From: Streptomyces sp. NBC_01264
GTDB taxonomy: Bacteria > Actinomycetota > Actinomycetes > Streptomycetales > Streptomycetaceae
Reading direction: 5' to 3'
NCBI RefSeq assembly: GCF_026340675.1
Contig: NZ_JAPEOX010000001.1
Location: 1,922,001 to 1,986,000 of the forward strand
DNA length: 64,000 nucleotides
Shown here: piece after piece, positions 32,588 through 41,704 of the stretch
Layout: every line of letters starts with the position of its first letter
Numbering within the stretch: the first letter of the stretch is position 1
Position numbers and translations under genes: made by a program
The notes under the pieces: generated by a model
Told to the model about the DNA's origin: nothing
The model's input: the letters and a program-made list of their open reading frames with translations, nothing else
The model's database searches: none

Positions 32588-33484
32588 TCAGACAGCCTCG
32601 TAGGCCTGCCGCAGCAGTGGCTCCGCTCGCCGGAGATCACGGTCCGCGCGCAGCCGGACTTCGAGGTCGCCCGTTCCGTGGTGGCCGATCTCGCTGACGT
32701 CCCGGGTGAAGCCGGGGACCAGGTCAACGTCCTTGGGCGACAGGCGGAGGGTCATGACGACTTCCTGCTGGTGGCCGTGGCTGACGCAGGCGAAGTTCCG
32801 CAGCGTCCGGTACGCCCGGTACTGCTTGCGGTCTATCCGGCTGACGTCGTCACCGAGTCCCAGGAGCAGCTCCTCCAGCGCGGCCCTCAGGTCTGGTACC
32901 CGGGAGGCGGACGCCGCCCTGTCCGCTGGCGCCGCCCTGCGCTGCCGGCGGTCGGTTCGGACCGCTCCGTCGGCGACGACGGAGGCCACCGGCTCAAGGG
33001 CCAGGAGGTCGGTGCCGAAGTAGCTGTAGCGAACCAGGTCGATGCTGCGGCGGATCTCGCGTACGGCGTGGACGTCGTAGCGCGTGAAGTCCTCCGCAAC
33101 GCAGATCAGCCTGGGCGCGCTCCACAGAACCTGGGCCGCGGCCGCATCCCCGAGCCGGTCGCGGACCAGGTGCTGGAACTCGGCCTTGTGGTCGACGAGC
33201 CACGACAGGTAGAAGAGCCCCTGCGTGATGACACCGGCGTCGCGTCCACGCTTGTACTCGACGACGACCGGCGAGCCGTTCTCGTCGATACCGAGCGAGT
33301 CGATCCTGCCACCGTGAACCGGCCCCGTGCTGTACTCGCTGGCCAGGAACCGGACCCCGAGCAGCAGCTCCATGTTCCCCTCGACCACGTCCTGCAGATG
33401 ACGCTCCAGCTCCGCCGGCCTCGCGGTGATCTCCACCGCGCCCCCACCGTTCACATCGAACAGCCTCAGTCTCAGCACCCCCAT
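32588..33484 (-). CDS. NucS/DUF91-like nuclease-domain protein with DUF5655-type C-terminus
   Basis: 298 residues from ATG 33484 (longer starts upstream only add low-complexity sequence). The N-terminal domain has a PD-(D/E)XK-type site: GGRIDSLGIDENGSPVVVEYKRG with Asp62, Glu76 and Lys78, then ITQGLFYLSWLVDHKAEFQ. This is the DUF91/NucS-like fold. The C-terminal AYRTLRNFACVSHGHQQEVVMTLRL and GHHGTGDLEVRLRADRDLRRAEPLLRQAYEAV matches DUF5655. Such proteins are widespread in Streptomyces and probably act on DNA, but the substrate is unknown. The gene stands alone. Confidence 0.8.
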   Translation of the reverse strand: MGVLRLRLFDVNGGGAVEITARPAELERHLQDVVEGNMELLLGVRFLASEYSTGPVHGGRIDSLGIDENGSPVVVEYKRGRDAGVITQGLFYLSWLVDHKAEFQHLVRDRLGDAAAAQVLWSAPRLICVAEDFTRYDVHAVREIRRSIDLVRYSYFGTDLLALEPVASVVADGAVRTDRRQRRAAPADRAASASRVPDLRAALEELLLGLGDDVSRIDRKQYRAYRTLRNFACVSHGHQQEVVMTLRLSPKDVDLVPGFTRDVSEIGHHGTGDLEVRLRADRDLRRAEPLLRQAYEAV

Positions 33485-33669
33485 GCATCGCTGTATCCAG
33501 GGGCCATAACAGCGACGGAGACCGAATTGTTTCCGTCCCGGCCTTCGAGGATGTAAAGATCCCGTGAGAGGCTGAAAGCCGGAGCCGGACGCCCCACACG
33601 TACCCTTGTGGCCCATGTGTGGCACAGCGACACACGGCTCATGTTCGGAAGCTGCGTTTTCGCAGGTCA

Positions 33670-33708
33670 GCCCCCGCAGCTCAGCGGATAGAGCAGGCGC
33701 CTTCTAAG
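33670..33708 (+). pseudogene. 5' half of a tRNA-Arg(UCU) gene
   Basis: Acceptor arm GCCCCCG, two bases, D arm GCTC-AGCGGATA-GAGC, then anticodon 5' stem GGCGC and loop CTTCTAA with anticodon TCT. After the loop the sequence departs from tRNA: the complementary stem, variable loop, T arm (GGTTCGAATCC) and acceptor 3' strand are missing. One base in the 8/9 position also differs from my memory of the Streptomyces gene. It is a scar, probably from integration or deletion at the anticodon loop. Confidence 0.7.
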
Positions 33709-34039
33709 GACCCTCTCTTCTTCAGAAGTCTCGACACCCAGCATTTTCACCGCCTATGCAGAAACCTGCGCCCGACAGGCAGAATTGTGCCCCGCAACTC
33801 CCGCAGAAGTCGGTTCGCATCGGTCTGCAGCGACTGGCTTCCACCGTCCACACACCGTCAACGCCCAGACCGCTGTCGCCAAGTTCGCCCGTCCGATCTT
33901 GGTTGCACAGCTTGCCGATGACCACCGAAGGCATCGGGGCTGGGCGTGTCTAAGTCAGCACCGACCCAGCACGGTTGAGGTTCGCAGGGGTGATGACGGG
34001 TGATGAGCTGCCTGGCCCGGGCCCACTGCGCCGCCACCC
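33709..34039. other. 331-bp gap with no supported gene
   Basis: Short frames exist on both strands. One on the minus strand has FCGSCGAQF, reminiscent of a zinc ribbon, but lacks the second Cys pair and a clear start. I see no hairpin or repeat of note. The region joins the half tRNA to the split gene and may be a deletion remnant. Confidence 0.5.
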
Positions 34040-34890
34040 TCAGCGACGCGGTTCCGGTTCGTGGGGGTTGCATCCCCTGAGGTGAGGCTTAAGCTCCTCC
34101 GGCGTGGGTTCACGTGTGTGGGGCATGCCTGGAAGCCCGCTCAAGGGGTCTATCGACTTTACATATTCCCTTGCCCACTCCAACCAGCGTCGGGCCGAGT
34201 CCAGTGCCGCCTCGTCCCCGGCGCCGTCCGACTCTCCGATACGACGTTCCAGTGCCATGCAGTACGCACTGAGAGCAGCCGCTTCTCGCCACCCCCCGGC
34301 CTCTTCACGCAGCACCTGGGCAAGTTGTTCACGAAGGGCTTGTTCCTTCGCCGCGTCCATGGCCGCTTGCCAACGGACCTCGCTTTCTGCCCTGGCCTGC
34401 CGTTCATCCTGCCGGCGCCGAGTGTCCTCGACAGCTCGCGCCTCGATCTCTTCAAGAATCAGGCCCAAGGCTTCTTCAAGTGTCCGGGTCTTCCGATCCC
34501 GCCAGCGACCAGGCCGACCGGTCAGACCATGGGCAAGCTCCACAACGAGACGAGCGGAGCGCTCCGGATTCGTGGACTCCGGGAACTCCTGCCTGGCGGA
34601 GACCGTGTACGCAAAGCCATCGACAGTGACATCCACTCCACCCTCGCGCCGGGAGAAGCACGACCTCGCCCGCCGCACCTCATGCCCTCGCCGTACCGCC
34701 TCAGCCGCCAGACCCTGCAACAGCAGAAGCGACCTACGGCGCAGCGCAGACGGCATCACTAGCCGACGCTCGTCGTCTTTGAGCGCAGCCACCACCGGAT
34801 GCAGGTGACCCAGCCGAGCGGCGACAGGAACCAGCCCCCCGCCCACCTTCGGCCGCTGGCTCCGCGCGTTAGGATGCGGGCCCTCCGTAA
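34040..34890 (-). pseudogene. Conserved Streptomyces hypothetical gene, 3' part (split by two ISs)
   Basis: On the minus strand this is the larger, C-terminal part of a gene that starts at 38487. It reads TEGPHPNARSQRPKVGGGLV at the junction, then LHPVVAALKDDERRLVMPSA, SLLLLQGLAAEAVRRGHEVR and a long charged helical region (ARAESEVRWQAAMDAAKEQA). The family is common in Streptomyces, often near mobile DNA, and of unknown function. Joining it to 38148-38487 with one TAA copy gives a continuous 395-residue frame. Confidence 0.82.
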
Positions 34891-34996
34891 GAAGCCGTAT
34901 CTCAACCGAACGTGATCGTTGAGTCTTCGCTGGTCAGGAATGGTTTCGGTGGGATGAGGGAGGGATCCTGCGTCCTGTTTCCGTCTGATCGTCGAG

Positions 34997-35554
34997 GTGC
35001 GTGCGGTGGCGTCGATTCTGGGTTTGCTGGAGGAGCGCGAGGCGGCTGCTCGTGTGCGGGCCGAAGAGCTTCGGGAGGCCGCGGTGTTGGCGGCTGCGGT
35101 GCTGGAGGCCGCTGAGGTCGAGCTGGAGCGGCGGGTGATCGCGCGTGAGGAACTCGTTGATGCCCTGGCCGTGTCCGCGGCCGAGACCGCCGTCGTCACG
35201 GAGGGCGGAGAGGAGAGGGTCGCGCCGCCCGAGCCCGGCCCTGAGCCCGTGGCCGCGTCGGTGCCGGGGGCCGTGGTGCCTGCGTGGCGGGAGGGGCTGT
35301 CGGTGTCGGTCCTCTCACCGGACAATCAGCGGATCTTGAATGTCCTCCAGGACCGGCCGGGCCCGGAGCCGGTGCGGGCCAAGGACATCGCGGAGGCGCT
35401 GGGGATCGATACGACGGTGCCGGCGAAGGTCGAAGGAGTGCGCTCGAAGGCGAAACGCCTGGGCGAGCGCGGTTGGCTGCTCCTGGAGGCTTCGGGGATG
35501 TTCAGTGCCGGACGGCGGCTCGTGGCCGGGCCAGCCGGCGCCCCATCCGCGTGA
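34997..35554 (+). CDS. Passenger gene inside the IS5 element: coiled-coil/HTH protein
   Basis: 185 residues from GTG 34997 (GTG 35006 is also possible). The N-terminus is a strong Ala/Glu/Arg coiled coil (ILGLLEEREAAARVRAEELR, LAAAVLEAAEVELERRVIAR), then an acidic/Pro linker. A C-terminal winged-helix-like domain follows: LNVLQDRPGPEPVRAKDIAEALGIDTTVPAKVEGVRSKAKRLGERGWL. The last 53 bases overlap the 3' end of the transposase gene on the other strand. Because it lies between the terminal repeats, it moves with the element. It may regulate transposition or the target genes. Confidence 0.72.
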   Translation: MRAVASILGLLEEREAAARVRAEELREAAVLAAAVLEAAEVELERRVIAREELVDALAVSAAETAVVTEGGEERVAPPEPGPEPVAASVPGAVVPAWREGLSVSVLSPDNQRILNVLQDRPGPEPVRAKDIAEALGIDTTVPAKVEGVRSKAKRLGERGWLLLEASGMFSAGRRLVAGPAGAPSA

Positions 35555-36485
35555 TCATCGAGAACAGGATCATCGCCTCGCTGGTCGCGGGCAGGGTCTC
35601 GTAGTCCCTGGCCAGACGCCTCGAATGCATCAACCAGCTCAGCGTCCTCTCTACCACCCACCGCCTGGGCAGCACCACGAACCCCTCCATGTCGTCGGTA
35701 CGTTTGACGATCTCGAGGGTGAGCGCGAGCTTCTGCCGGCACCAGTCGATCAGGCCGCCGGTGTAGCCGCCGTCGGCCCAGACCAGGGTGATGTCCCGGT
35801 GCAGGTTCCGCAGCCGGGCCAGCAAGGGGAGGGCTGCCTCGCGGTCGCCGATGTTCGCGGCGGTCACCGCGACGACCAGGATCAGACCGAGACAATCTGT
35901 AATCATGTGGCGCTTGCGCCCGTTGACCTGCTTGCCTCCGTCGTAGCCGCGTGAGGCGGCGGGCACCGAGGCGGCCGCCTTCACCGACTGCGCGTCGATG
36001 ATCCCCGCGCTGGGTTGCGCCTCGCGGCCCTCCCGCTTTCGAACGTGTCCCCGCAGCCGGTCGTGGAACTCCGCGATCAGCTCGTTCTCGCGCCAGCGGC
36101 GGAAGAAGGCATAGACCCGGGCCCAGGCGGGGAAGTCCACCGGCATCGACCGCCAGGAGATCCCGCCCGCGACGAGGTAGCGGATCGCGTCCAGCATCTG
36201 ACGGTGACAGTAGCCCTCGGGCTGCCCGCCCCGGCCCTCCAGCCAGGCCGGGACCGGTAGGAGAGGGCGGACCGCCGCCCACTCCTCGTCCGACATGTCC
36301 GAGGGGTAGTGCGGCTTCCGGGCGGGATGATCGGCCGCGTTGCCGTACACGTGCGCGAGGCAATCGCACGACACGTCGGACGAGTTGAAATGGGCGGGCG
36401 CAGGCGCGTACAACTGCGACAACAGGGCCTCCGGGTACTCGGTAAGGATTCGCATCCCCGAGCTACCAGGAGGCCCTGCCTTCAT
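35502..36485 (-). CDS. IS5-family transposase
   Basis: 327 residues from ATG 36485. The family start YPSDMSDEEWAAVRPLLPVP is at about 60-80, so the true start may be further in. DDE residues: IIDAQSVKAAAS (Asp), LVWADGGYTGG (Asp) and RRWVVERTLSWL (Glu), with the R/K seven residues later (HSRRLARDYE). The frame is uninterrupted, suggesting a functional enzyme. It belongs with the terminal repeats at 34891 and 36563. Confidence 0.9.
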   Translation of the reverse strand: MKAGPPGSSGMRILTEYPEALLSQLYAPAPAHFNSSDVSCDCLAHVYGNAADHPARKPHYPSDMSDEEWAAVRPLLPVPAWLEGRGGQPEGYCHRQMLDAIRYLVAGGISWRSMPVDFPAWARVYAFFRRWRENELIAEFHDRLRGHVRKREGREAQPSAGIIDAQSVKAAASVPAASRGYDGGKQVNGRKRHMITDCLGLILVVAVTAANIGDREAALPLLARLRNLHRDITLVWADGGYTGGLIDWCRQKLALTLEIVKRTDDMEGFVVLPRRWVVERTLSWLMHSRRLARDYETLPATSEAMILFSMITRMGRRLARPRAAVRH

Positions 36486-36631
36486 GCACCGGCCACCCGG
36501 AGATCACTCACGCGGGAAGCCTGTTCGACCCGCACGTTCCAAGATCGGTTGAGATACGGCTTCTAAGCTTGGCGTTTATCCTCGCTCGTCACCCGACCTG
36601 CTGATCTGCGGTGTTTCCCGGGACAGCGGAG

Positions 36632-36687
36632 GCGGCCGTTCTCCACGCTTCGAGATGTCGAGTAACAAAGCACCAGAGAACGGCCGC
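36632..36687 (+). repeat. 12-bp inverted repeat ahead of the second transposase
   Basis: Arms 36632-36643 (GCGGCCGTTCTC) and 36676-36687 are exact complements, ending five bases before the transposase ATG. The resulting hairpin would hide the ribosome-binding region or hold a transcript stop, possibly keeping transposase low; it could also be a transposase-binding site. Confidence 0.6.
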
Positions 36688-36692
36688 TGTGT

Positions 36693-38138
36693 ATGAGTCT
36701 GTCTGCCGACGTGTCCGGACGCGAGGCATTGGAGGTGTTGTCCCGCTTTCGTGTCGAGTTCTACGACTGCCTGTATGCCCGGGCTGACGCGCTCTTCGAG
36801 CTCACCGACGCGGTGCTGTGTGCGGACGGGCCGGTGAACACCCTGGTCGAGCTGTCGCTGACGGCCGAACACCGGCGCGGACACGGCGCTCTGTACGCGG
36901 GGCTGGATCGCGGCTGGACCGAACCGTCGCGTCTGCGACGCGCTCTGGCCGGCCTACCGCTGCCGAAGACGGCCGACGGGCGGATCGTACTGGCTGTCGA
37001 CGTGAGCAACTGGCTCCGCCCCGACGCTCCGACCAGCGACGACCGGCTGTTCTGCCACGTCTACGGACGTGGCGACCGCAAAACGGACCAGTTCATCCCG
37101 GGCTGGCCGTACTCCTTCGTCGCCGCCCTGGAAACAGGCCGCACCTCCTGGTGCCGTCTACTGGACGCCCTGCGGCTCGGACCCGCGGACGACGCGACAC
37201 TCGTCACCGCCGCCCAGCTCCGCGAGGTCGTGGAACGCCTGGCCGACGCGGGACACTGGAAGCCGGGCGACCCCGAGATCCTGATCGTGATGGACGCCGG
37301 CTACGACGTCACCTACCTCTCCCACTCCCTGCAGGACCTGCCCGTCGTGCTGCTCGGACGACTGCGCTCGGACCGCGTCATGCTCCGCGACCCGGGCCCC
37401 GCCCGCTCCGGACCCAAGGGCGGACGACCCCGCCGGCACGGCGGCGTCCTTACCTTCGCAAAGCCCGACACATGGCACCAGCCCGACGTCACCACCGCCA
37501 CGGACACCACCCGCTACGGCAAGGCAGAGACGATGGCCTGGAACCGGATGCATCCCCGGCTCACTCACCGCGGCCCCTGGCTGGAGCATGCGGAAGAGGA
37601 ACTGCCTGTCCTGCACGGCACATTGATGCGACTGAAGGTGGAGTACCTGCCGGGCGACCGCGACCCGAAGCCGGTCTGGCTGTGGTGCTCCGCAACCTCG
37701 GCCGTGTCGGCCGACGTGGACCGGTGGTGGCAGTCGTTCCTCCGCCGCTTCGACCTGGAGCACACCTTCCGGCTGATGAAACAGACCCTCGGATGGACCG
37801 CACCGAAGATCCGCCGCGCCGACACCGCTGATCTGTGGACCTGGCTGATCATCGCCGCACATACCCAGCTCTGTCTCGCCCGGCCCCTCACCGAAGACCT
37901 CCGGCGGCCCTGGGAACGACGAACCGAACCTCGTCGCCTCACCCCCGCCCGGGTCCGGCGGGGGTTTCGCAACGTCCGTGCAACCGCGGCCCGCCCTGCA
38001 GCCGCACCGAAACCATCCCGACCCGGCCCCGGACGACCCCTGGGCACGAAGAACAAGCACCGAGCCGAGCACCACAACGTCGGCAAGACCGTCAAACGAG
38101 CCGAATCAATCAAGGAACACCAAGCCCGCAGAGGATAA
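36693..38138 (+). CDS. DDE transposase of the second IS (NF041680-like family)
   Basis: 481 residues from ATG 36693. IVLAVDVSNWLRPDA, then ILIVMDAGYDVTYLSHSL and RRFDLEHTFRLMKQTLGWTAPKIR give the Asp, Asp and Glu of a DDE transposase, with the helix pattern of the group I know as NF041680-type putative transposases. Length and intact frame suggest activity. The basic end (GKTVKRAESIKEHQARRG) may bind DNA. IS-family assignment is uncertain; it is not IS5 or IS1380. Confidence 0.82.
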   Translation: MSLSADVSGREALEVLSRFRVEFYDCLYARADALFELTDAVLCADGPVNTLVELSLTAEHRRGHGALYAGLDRGWTEPSRLRRALAGLPLPKTADGRIVLAVDVSNWLRPDAPTSDDRLFCHVYGRGDRKTDQFIPGWPYSFVAALETGRTSWCRLLDALRLGPADDATLVTAAQLREVVERLADAGHWKPGDPEILIVMDAGYDVTYLSHSLQDLPVVLLGRLRSDRVMLRDPGPARSGPKGGRPRRHGGVLTFAKPDTWHQPDVTTATDTTRYGKAETMAWNRMHPRLTHRGPWLEHAEEELPVLHGTLMRLKVEYLPGDRDPKPVWLWCSATSAVSADVDRWWQSFLRRFDLEHTFRLMKQTLGWTAPKIRRADTADLWTWLIIAAHTQLCLARPLTEDLRRPWERRTEPRRLTPARVRRGFRNVRATAARPAAAPKPSRPGPGRPLGTKNKHRAEHHNVGKTVKRAESIKEHQARRG

Positions 38139-38147
38139 ATGCCAAGC

Positions 38148-38487
38148 TAAGGAACAGCTCCAGCCCCGGCCCGCTATAAGGGACCTTCTCAATGCGCTTG
38201 CCCGCCGGCTCCAGGCCGTGGCGCTTCGCGTAATTGACGACGCGCCGCCACTCCGCGACCTCGTCGTCATCGGGATCAGCGATCCGGACCCGCCCCTCGG
38301 CGACGAGCCGCTCGATCAGTTCCTGCGCCTTAACCTGCCGGGCGCGCGCGATGGGCCGCTCACTGTAGGGCGCCCGAGGCTTGGTAGGCTCCGCCGCCTC
38401 ACCGCCGCCGGCAACCGCAGTTTCGTCGTCGATCATCAGGAGCCAACGATCCCGCATCGCATCGGCCGAACGCCAGCCACTTGACAT
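38148..38487 (-). pseudogene. Conserved Streptomyces hypothetical gene, 5' part
   Basis: On the minus strand ATG 38487 begins MSSGWRSADAMRDRWLLMID, continues through RQVKAQELIERLVAEGRVRI and EWRRVVNYAKRHGLEPAGKR, and reaches LELFL, where the TAA target (TTA on this strand) is followed by the insertion sequence. The frame runs on into the element as SLAFILCGLGVP and stops at 38110. Without the two elements it continues into TEGPHPNARSQRP at 34890. The N-terminal 110 residues look like a DNA-binding or assembly domain (basic, helical). Confidence 0.8.
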
Positions 38488-38570
38488 CAAGGTTCGAGCG
38501 CCCTCGTCGACAACGCCGGGTCGCGGCGTCCGGCGCGGTGCCGTGACCCGGTGAACCGTGCCGGTCAGAG

Positions 38571-40178
38571 CTAGGTGATCATGTCGCGGCGGCGGAGGGC
38601 GGCGAGGCCGGCGCCCGTCAGGGCCGCGGCCAGGGCGGTCAGGGTCAGCAGCGGGCCCCAGGCCAGGGCCTCCGCGCCCGGGAGCTTGGGCAGGTGGGCG
38701 AAGGGCGAGAGGTCCATAACGGTCTGCGGGAGGTTCAGCGCCGGGCCGATCCAGCCCAGGGCCAGCGCGGTCCCGGCCACCGCCCAGGCGGCCACCGCGT
38801 ACTTCGGGGCCGCGCCGTGCAGCAGGGCGGCCAGCGCCCCGAGCACCCACACCGCCGGGAGCTGCGCGAGGCAGGCCCCCACCACCGCGCCCACGTCCTC
38901 GCCGTGCCCAGCGCCCAGGCCGAGCCCGCCCAGGAACAGGATCAGTGCCGATCCGCCGAAGGCCACGGCCAGGTGGCCGCCGGCCCAGCGCAGCCGGCCG
39001 ACCGCGTTCGCGAGCAGCGATTCGGCGCGCTGCCCCGACTCCTCGCCGCCCAGCCGCAGCACCGCCGAGACGATGTAGAGGGCGGCAACCATGCCCAGCA
39101 TCCCGGCCATCGTGGCGAGGAAGGCGTCGGCGAGATCGCTCTGCCCGCCCATCCGCTCGATGACCTCGCGGGACTTCGCGTTGTCGCCGATCAGCTCGGT
39201 GGCGCCGTCCGTCATCCCGCCGAAGACCACCCCGGCGGCGAGGAACCCGAGGCTCCAGCTGGTCAGGCTGCCGCGCTGGAGCCGCCAGGCCAGCGCCCCG
39301 GCCGAGCCGAGCCGCCCCTGCGCCGGACCCGGGCGGGCCGGCAGGAAGCTCATGCCCAGGTCACGGCGGCCGGCCAGTACGTACGCCGCCGCCACTTGCG
39401 CGGCCCCGGCCGCCGCGAACAGGGCGAGCACCCACCAGCGTTCGCCGGCGAAGGCCCGTACGTTCTCCAGCCAGCCCAGCGGCGAGACCCAGGTCAGCGC
39501 GGACGAACCGTCCACCGACCCCGCGTCACCGGCCGCGCGCAGCACGAAGGCCACGCCGATGAGTGCTCCCGTGAGCCCCTTGGCGAGCCGCGCGCTCTCG
39601 GTGAACTGCGCCGCGATGGCGGCCAGCCCCGCGAACAGCATCCCGGTGGCGCCGATGCCGAGCCCGAGGGCCAGCGCACCGCCCGCGCCCTGCCCGGCGA
39701 GGCCGGCGGTCACCAGCAGCACGACGAGGCCGTTGGCCACCAGGGCCGCCAGCAGCGCGGCCGTCAGCGGAGCTCGGCGCCCCACCATGGCGGCAGAGAG
39801 AAGCTCCTGACGGCCCGTCTCCTCCTCCTCGCGGGTGTGCCGCACCACGATGACCAGGCTCATGATCGCGGCGAGGAGGGCGGCGAAGCCCCCGCCGCGC
39901 CAGGCGGTCAGAGCGCCCAGCGAGTCGCCGAAGAGCGGCCCGTACACGGAGCGCAGCGAGCCGTTGACGCTGACCGCGCGGGCGAGTTCGGCCCGTTCGG
40001 CGGCCGTCCCGTACACCGACTCCAGGGCGCCCGGCAGGCTCACCACCATCATGGCCACGACCAGGATCCAGACGGGCATCATCACGCGGTCGCGGCGCAG
40101 GGCGAGGCGCAGCAGGGCGCCGTTGCCGGCCAGTTGGTCCGTCATCACGTGCCGGCTCGCGTCGTTCTTGCTCTTCAT
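38571..40178 (-). CDS. ABC transporter permease (polyketide-exporter type)
   Basis: 535 residues from ATG 40178, overlapping the ATPase stop by four bases. At least twelve hydrophobic segments in two clusters of six, with large loops, match the fused two-half permeases (COG3559-type, putative exporters of polyketide antibiotics) found across Streptomyces. DREEE-like polar motif [22 protein letters not shown] near residue 95-115 is typical. It likely exports a lipophilic compound together with the ATPase next door. Controlled by the divergent MarR-type gene. Confidence 0.85.
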   Translation of the reverse strand: MKSKNDASRHVMTDQLAGNGALLRLALRRDRVMMPVWILVVAMMVVSLPGALESVYGTAAERAELARAVSVNGSLRSVYGPLFGDSLGALTAWRGGGFAALLAAIMSLVIVVRHTREEEETGRQELLSAAMVGRRAPLTAALLAALVANGLVVLLVTAGLAGQGAGGALALGLGIGATGMLFAGLAAIAAQFTESARLAKGLTGALIGVAFVLRAAGDAGSVDGSSALTWVSPLGWLENVRAFAGERWWVLALFAAAGAAQVAAAYVLAGRRDLGMSFLPARPGPAQGRLGSAGALAWRLQRGSLTSWSLGFLAAGVVFGGMTDGATELIGDNAKSREVIERMGGQSDLADAFLATMAGMLGMVAALYIVSAVLRLGGEESGQRAESLLANAVGRLRWAGGHLAVAFGGSALILFLGGLGLGAGHGEDVGAVVGACLAQLPAVWVLGALAALLHGAAPKYAVAAWAVAGTALALGWIGPALNLPQTVMDLSPFAHLPKLPGAEALAWGPLLTLTALAAALTGAGLAALRRRDMIT

Positions 40179-41137
40179 CGCGACACGCCTGCCTTCGCGG
40201 TGCCGTCCGTACCGTCCGAGCCATCCGTGCCGGTCGTGCCGTTTCCGCCGTCCGCGTCGTCCGTGTAGTGGCGCAGGAAGAGCTCTTCGAGCGTCGGCGG
40301 GTTCGCGGTCATCGAGCGCAGACCCGACTCGGTGAGCGAGCGCAGTACGGGGTCCAGCTTGTCGGTATCCACCTGGAAGCTGATCTTCAGCCCGTCCACC
40401 TCCACGTCGTGGACGCCGGGCAGGTGCGCGATGCCGTTCGGCGGGCCGGCGAGCTCGGCGCTGATCGACGTACGGGTCAGGTGGCGCAGTTCGGCAAGGC
40501 TGCCGGTCTCCACGGTGCGGCCCTTGCGGATGATGCTGACCCGGTCGCAGAGGGCCTCGACCTCGCTGAGGATGTGCGAGCTGAGGAGGACGGTGCGGCC
40601 GGCGGCGCGGGCGTCAGTGACGCAGCTCCGGAAGACCCCCTCCATGAGCGGGTCGAGGCCGGAGGTGGGCTCGTCAAGGATGAGGAGCTCGACGTCGGAG
40701 GCAAAGGCGGCGACGAGGGCGACCTTCTGCCGGTTGCCCTTGGAGTACGTACGCCCCTTCCTGGTGGGATCGAGTTCGAACCGCTCGATCAGCTCGGCCC
40801 GGCGGGCGCGGTCGAGGCCGCCGCGGAGCCGCCCGTAGAGGTCGATGACCTCACCGCCGGAGAGGTTGCGCCACAGCGTGACGTCTCCCGGGACGTAGGC
40901 GACGCGGCGATGGAGGGCGACGGCGTCGGCCCACGGGTCGCCGCCGAGGAGTTCGGCGGCGCCGGAGTCGGCGCGCAGCAGGCCCAGCAGGACCCGGATG
41001 GTGGTGGACTTGCCAGCGCCGTTGGGGCCGAGGAACCCGTGGACCTCGCCGGTCGAGACCGAGAGGTCGAGTCCATCAAGTGCGTGGGTGCGGCCGAATG
41101 CCTTGTGGAGTCCGGCGACGCTGATTGCCTTCGTCAT
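40175..41137 (-). CDS. ABC transporter ATP-binding protein
   Basis: 320 residues from ATG 41137. Walker [11 protein letters not shown] (about 37-46), Q-loop replaced region YVPGD, signature YSKGNRQK (instead of LSGGQ) and Walker [15 protein letters not shown] are all present, followed by [16 protein letters not shown]. The YSKGNRQK signature is the usual variant in this exporter family. A C-terminal regulatory extension of about 100 residues follows. Forms the drug/antibiotic-type exporter with the downstream permease. Confidence 0.93.
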   Translation of the reverse strand: MTKAISVAGLHKAFGRTHALDGLDLSVSTGEVHGFLGPNGAGKSTTIRVLLGLLRADSGAAELLGGDPWADAVALHRRVAYVPGDVTLWRNLSGGEVIDLYGRLRGGLDRARRAELIERFELDPTRKGRTYSKGNRQKVALVAAFASDVELLILDEPTSGLDPLMEGVFRSCVTDARAAGRTVLLSSHILSEVEALCDRVSIIRKGRTVETGSLAELRHLTRTSISAELAGPPNGIAHLPGVHDVEVDGLKISFQVDTDKLDPVLRSLTESGLRSMTANPPTLEELFLRHYTDDADGGNGTTGTDGSDGTDGTAKAGVSR

Positions 41138-41157
41138 TCTTCCGAACGTACGCTATT

Positions 41158-41173
41158 TTCATAAATTTGTGAA
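41158..41173. promoter_or_regulatory. 16-bp palindrome in the divergent ABC/MarR promoter
   Basis: TTCATAAATTTGTGAA differs from a perfect palindrome by one pair. It is very AT-rich against its surroundings and lies in the 72-base gap between the two start codons. It is the most likely operator for the MarR-type regulator. Confidence 0.7.
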
Positions 41174-41209
41174 GGTTGGAGATCGCGTAAAGTCTGGAGG
41201 GTGACGGGC

Positions 41210-41704
41210 ATGGACGCGGAACGGAACGAGGAAGCGGTCTCCCGCTTCGTGGAGCGGTTCGCCGCCCAGTTGACCGACGGGGGAATGCAGCGGATGGCGG
41301 CGCGGGTCTTCGCGCAGCTGCTGGCGAGCGACGAGGGCGCCATGACATCGGCGGAGCTGGGTGAGGCGCTGCAGATCAGCCCGGCGGCGGTGTCGGGGGC
41401 GGTCTCGTACCTGACCCAGGTCGACATGGTCAGCCGCGAGCGGGAACCGGGCTCGCGACGGGACCGGTACGTGCTGCACAACGAGCTCTGGTACGAGACC
41501 TTCAGCCGGCGGGACCAAGTGCTGACCTTGTGGGAGAAGACCCTGCGGGAGGGCGCGGCCAGCCTGGGCACCGGCTCTCCGGCCGGGTCGCGGGTCGCGG
41601 AGACGGCGGAGTTCTTCGACTTCATGCAGAAGGAACTGCTGGGCCTGCTGGACCGCTGGCGGATCCACAAGGAGAAGCTGGACCGGTCGTCTGCAGCGGG
41701 CTAG
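41210..41704 (+). CDS. MarR/GbsR-type transcriptional regulator
   Basis: 164 residues from ATG 41210, ten bases after GGAGG; GTG 41201 is too close to that site. The winged helix is MTSAELGEALQISPAAVSGAVSYLTQVDMVSRER (about 45-78) with the wing EPGSRRDRYVL. The remaining C-terminus is helical and would form the dimer. It is divergent from the ABC exporter and, by common logic in this arrangement, represses it until a compound binds. Its stop sits next to an IS481 transposase fragment. Confidence 0.85.
   Translation: MDAERNEEAVSRFVERFAAQLTDGGMQRMAARVFAQLLASDEGAMTSAELGEALQISPAAVSGAVSYLTQVDMVSREREPGSRRDRYVLHNELWYETFSRRDQVLTLWEKTLREGAASLGTGSPAGSRVAETAEFFDFMQKELLGLLDRWRIHKEKLDRSSAAG

Larger units (their letters stand above)
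34891..36563. mobile_element. IS5-family element, 1,673 bp, with passenger gene; TAA target duplication
   Basis: Terminal inverted repeats of 19 bases (GAAGCCGTATCTCAACCGA at 34891-34909; its reverse complement at 36545-36563) are flanked by TAA at 34888-34890 and 36564-36566. TNA-type three-base duplications are known for IS5-group elements. It holds a transposase on the minus strand and a second convergent gene on the plus strand. The right TAA is shared with the neighbouring element at 36567. Confidence 0.88.
36567..38147. mobile_element. Second insertion sequence, 1,581 bp, also flanked by TAA
   Basis: The ends GCTTGGCGTTTATCCTC (36567-36583) and its near-perfect complement (one mismatch, ending at 38147) are flanked by TAA at 36564-36566 and 38148-38150. 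It abuts the IS5 element with a single shared TAA between them, so two different elements entered the same target trinucleotide one after the other. It carries one transposase gene. Confidence 0.85.

Noticed and set aside
33722..33934. Minus-strand frame with FCGSCGAQF, zinc-ribbon-like
   Set aside because: Only one Cys pair, no matching second pair, no ribosome site, flanked by degraded sequence.
36558..36570. GGCTTCTAAG at 36,559 and GCCTTCTAAG in the half tRNA as att-site repeats
   Set aside because: The 36,559 copy is explained by the terminal repeat of the IS5 element plus its TAA target duplication, so the match is coincidental.
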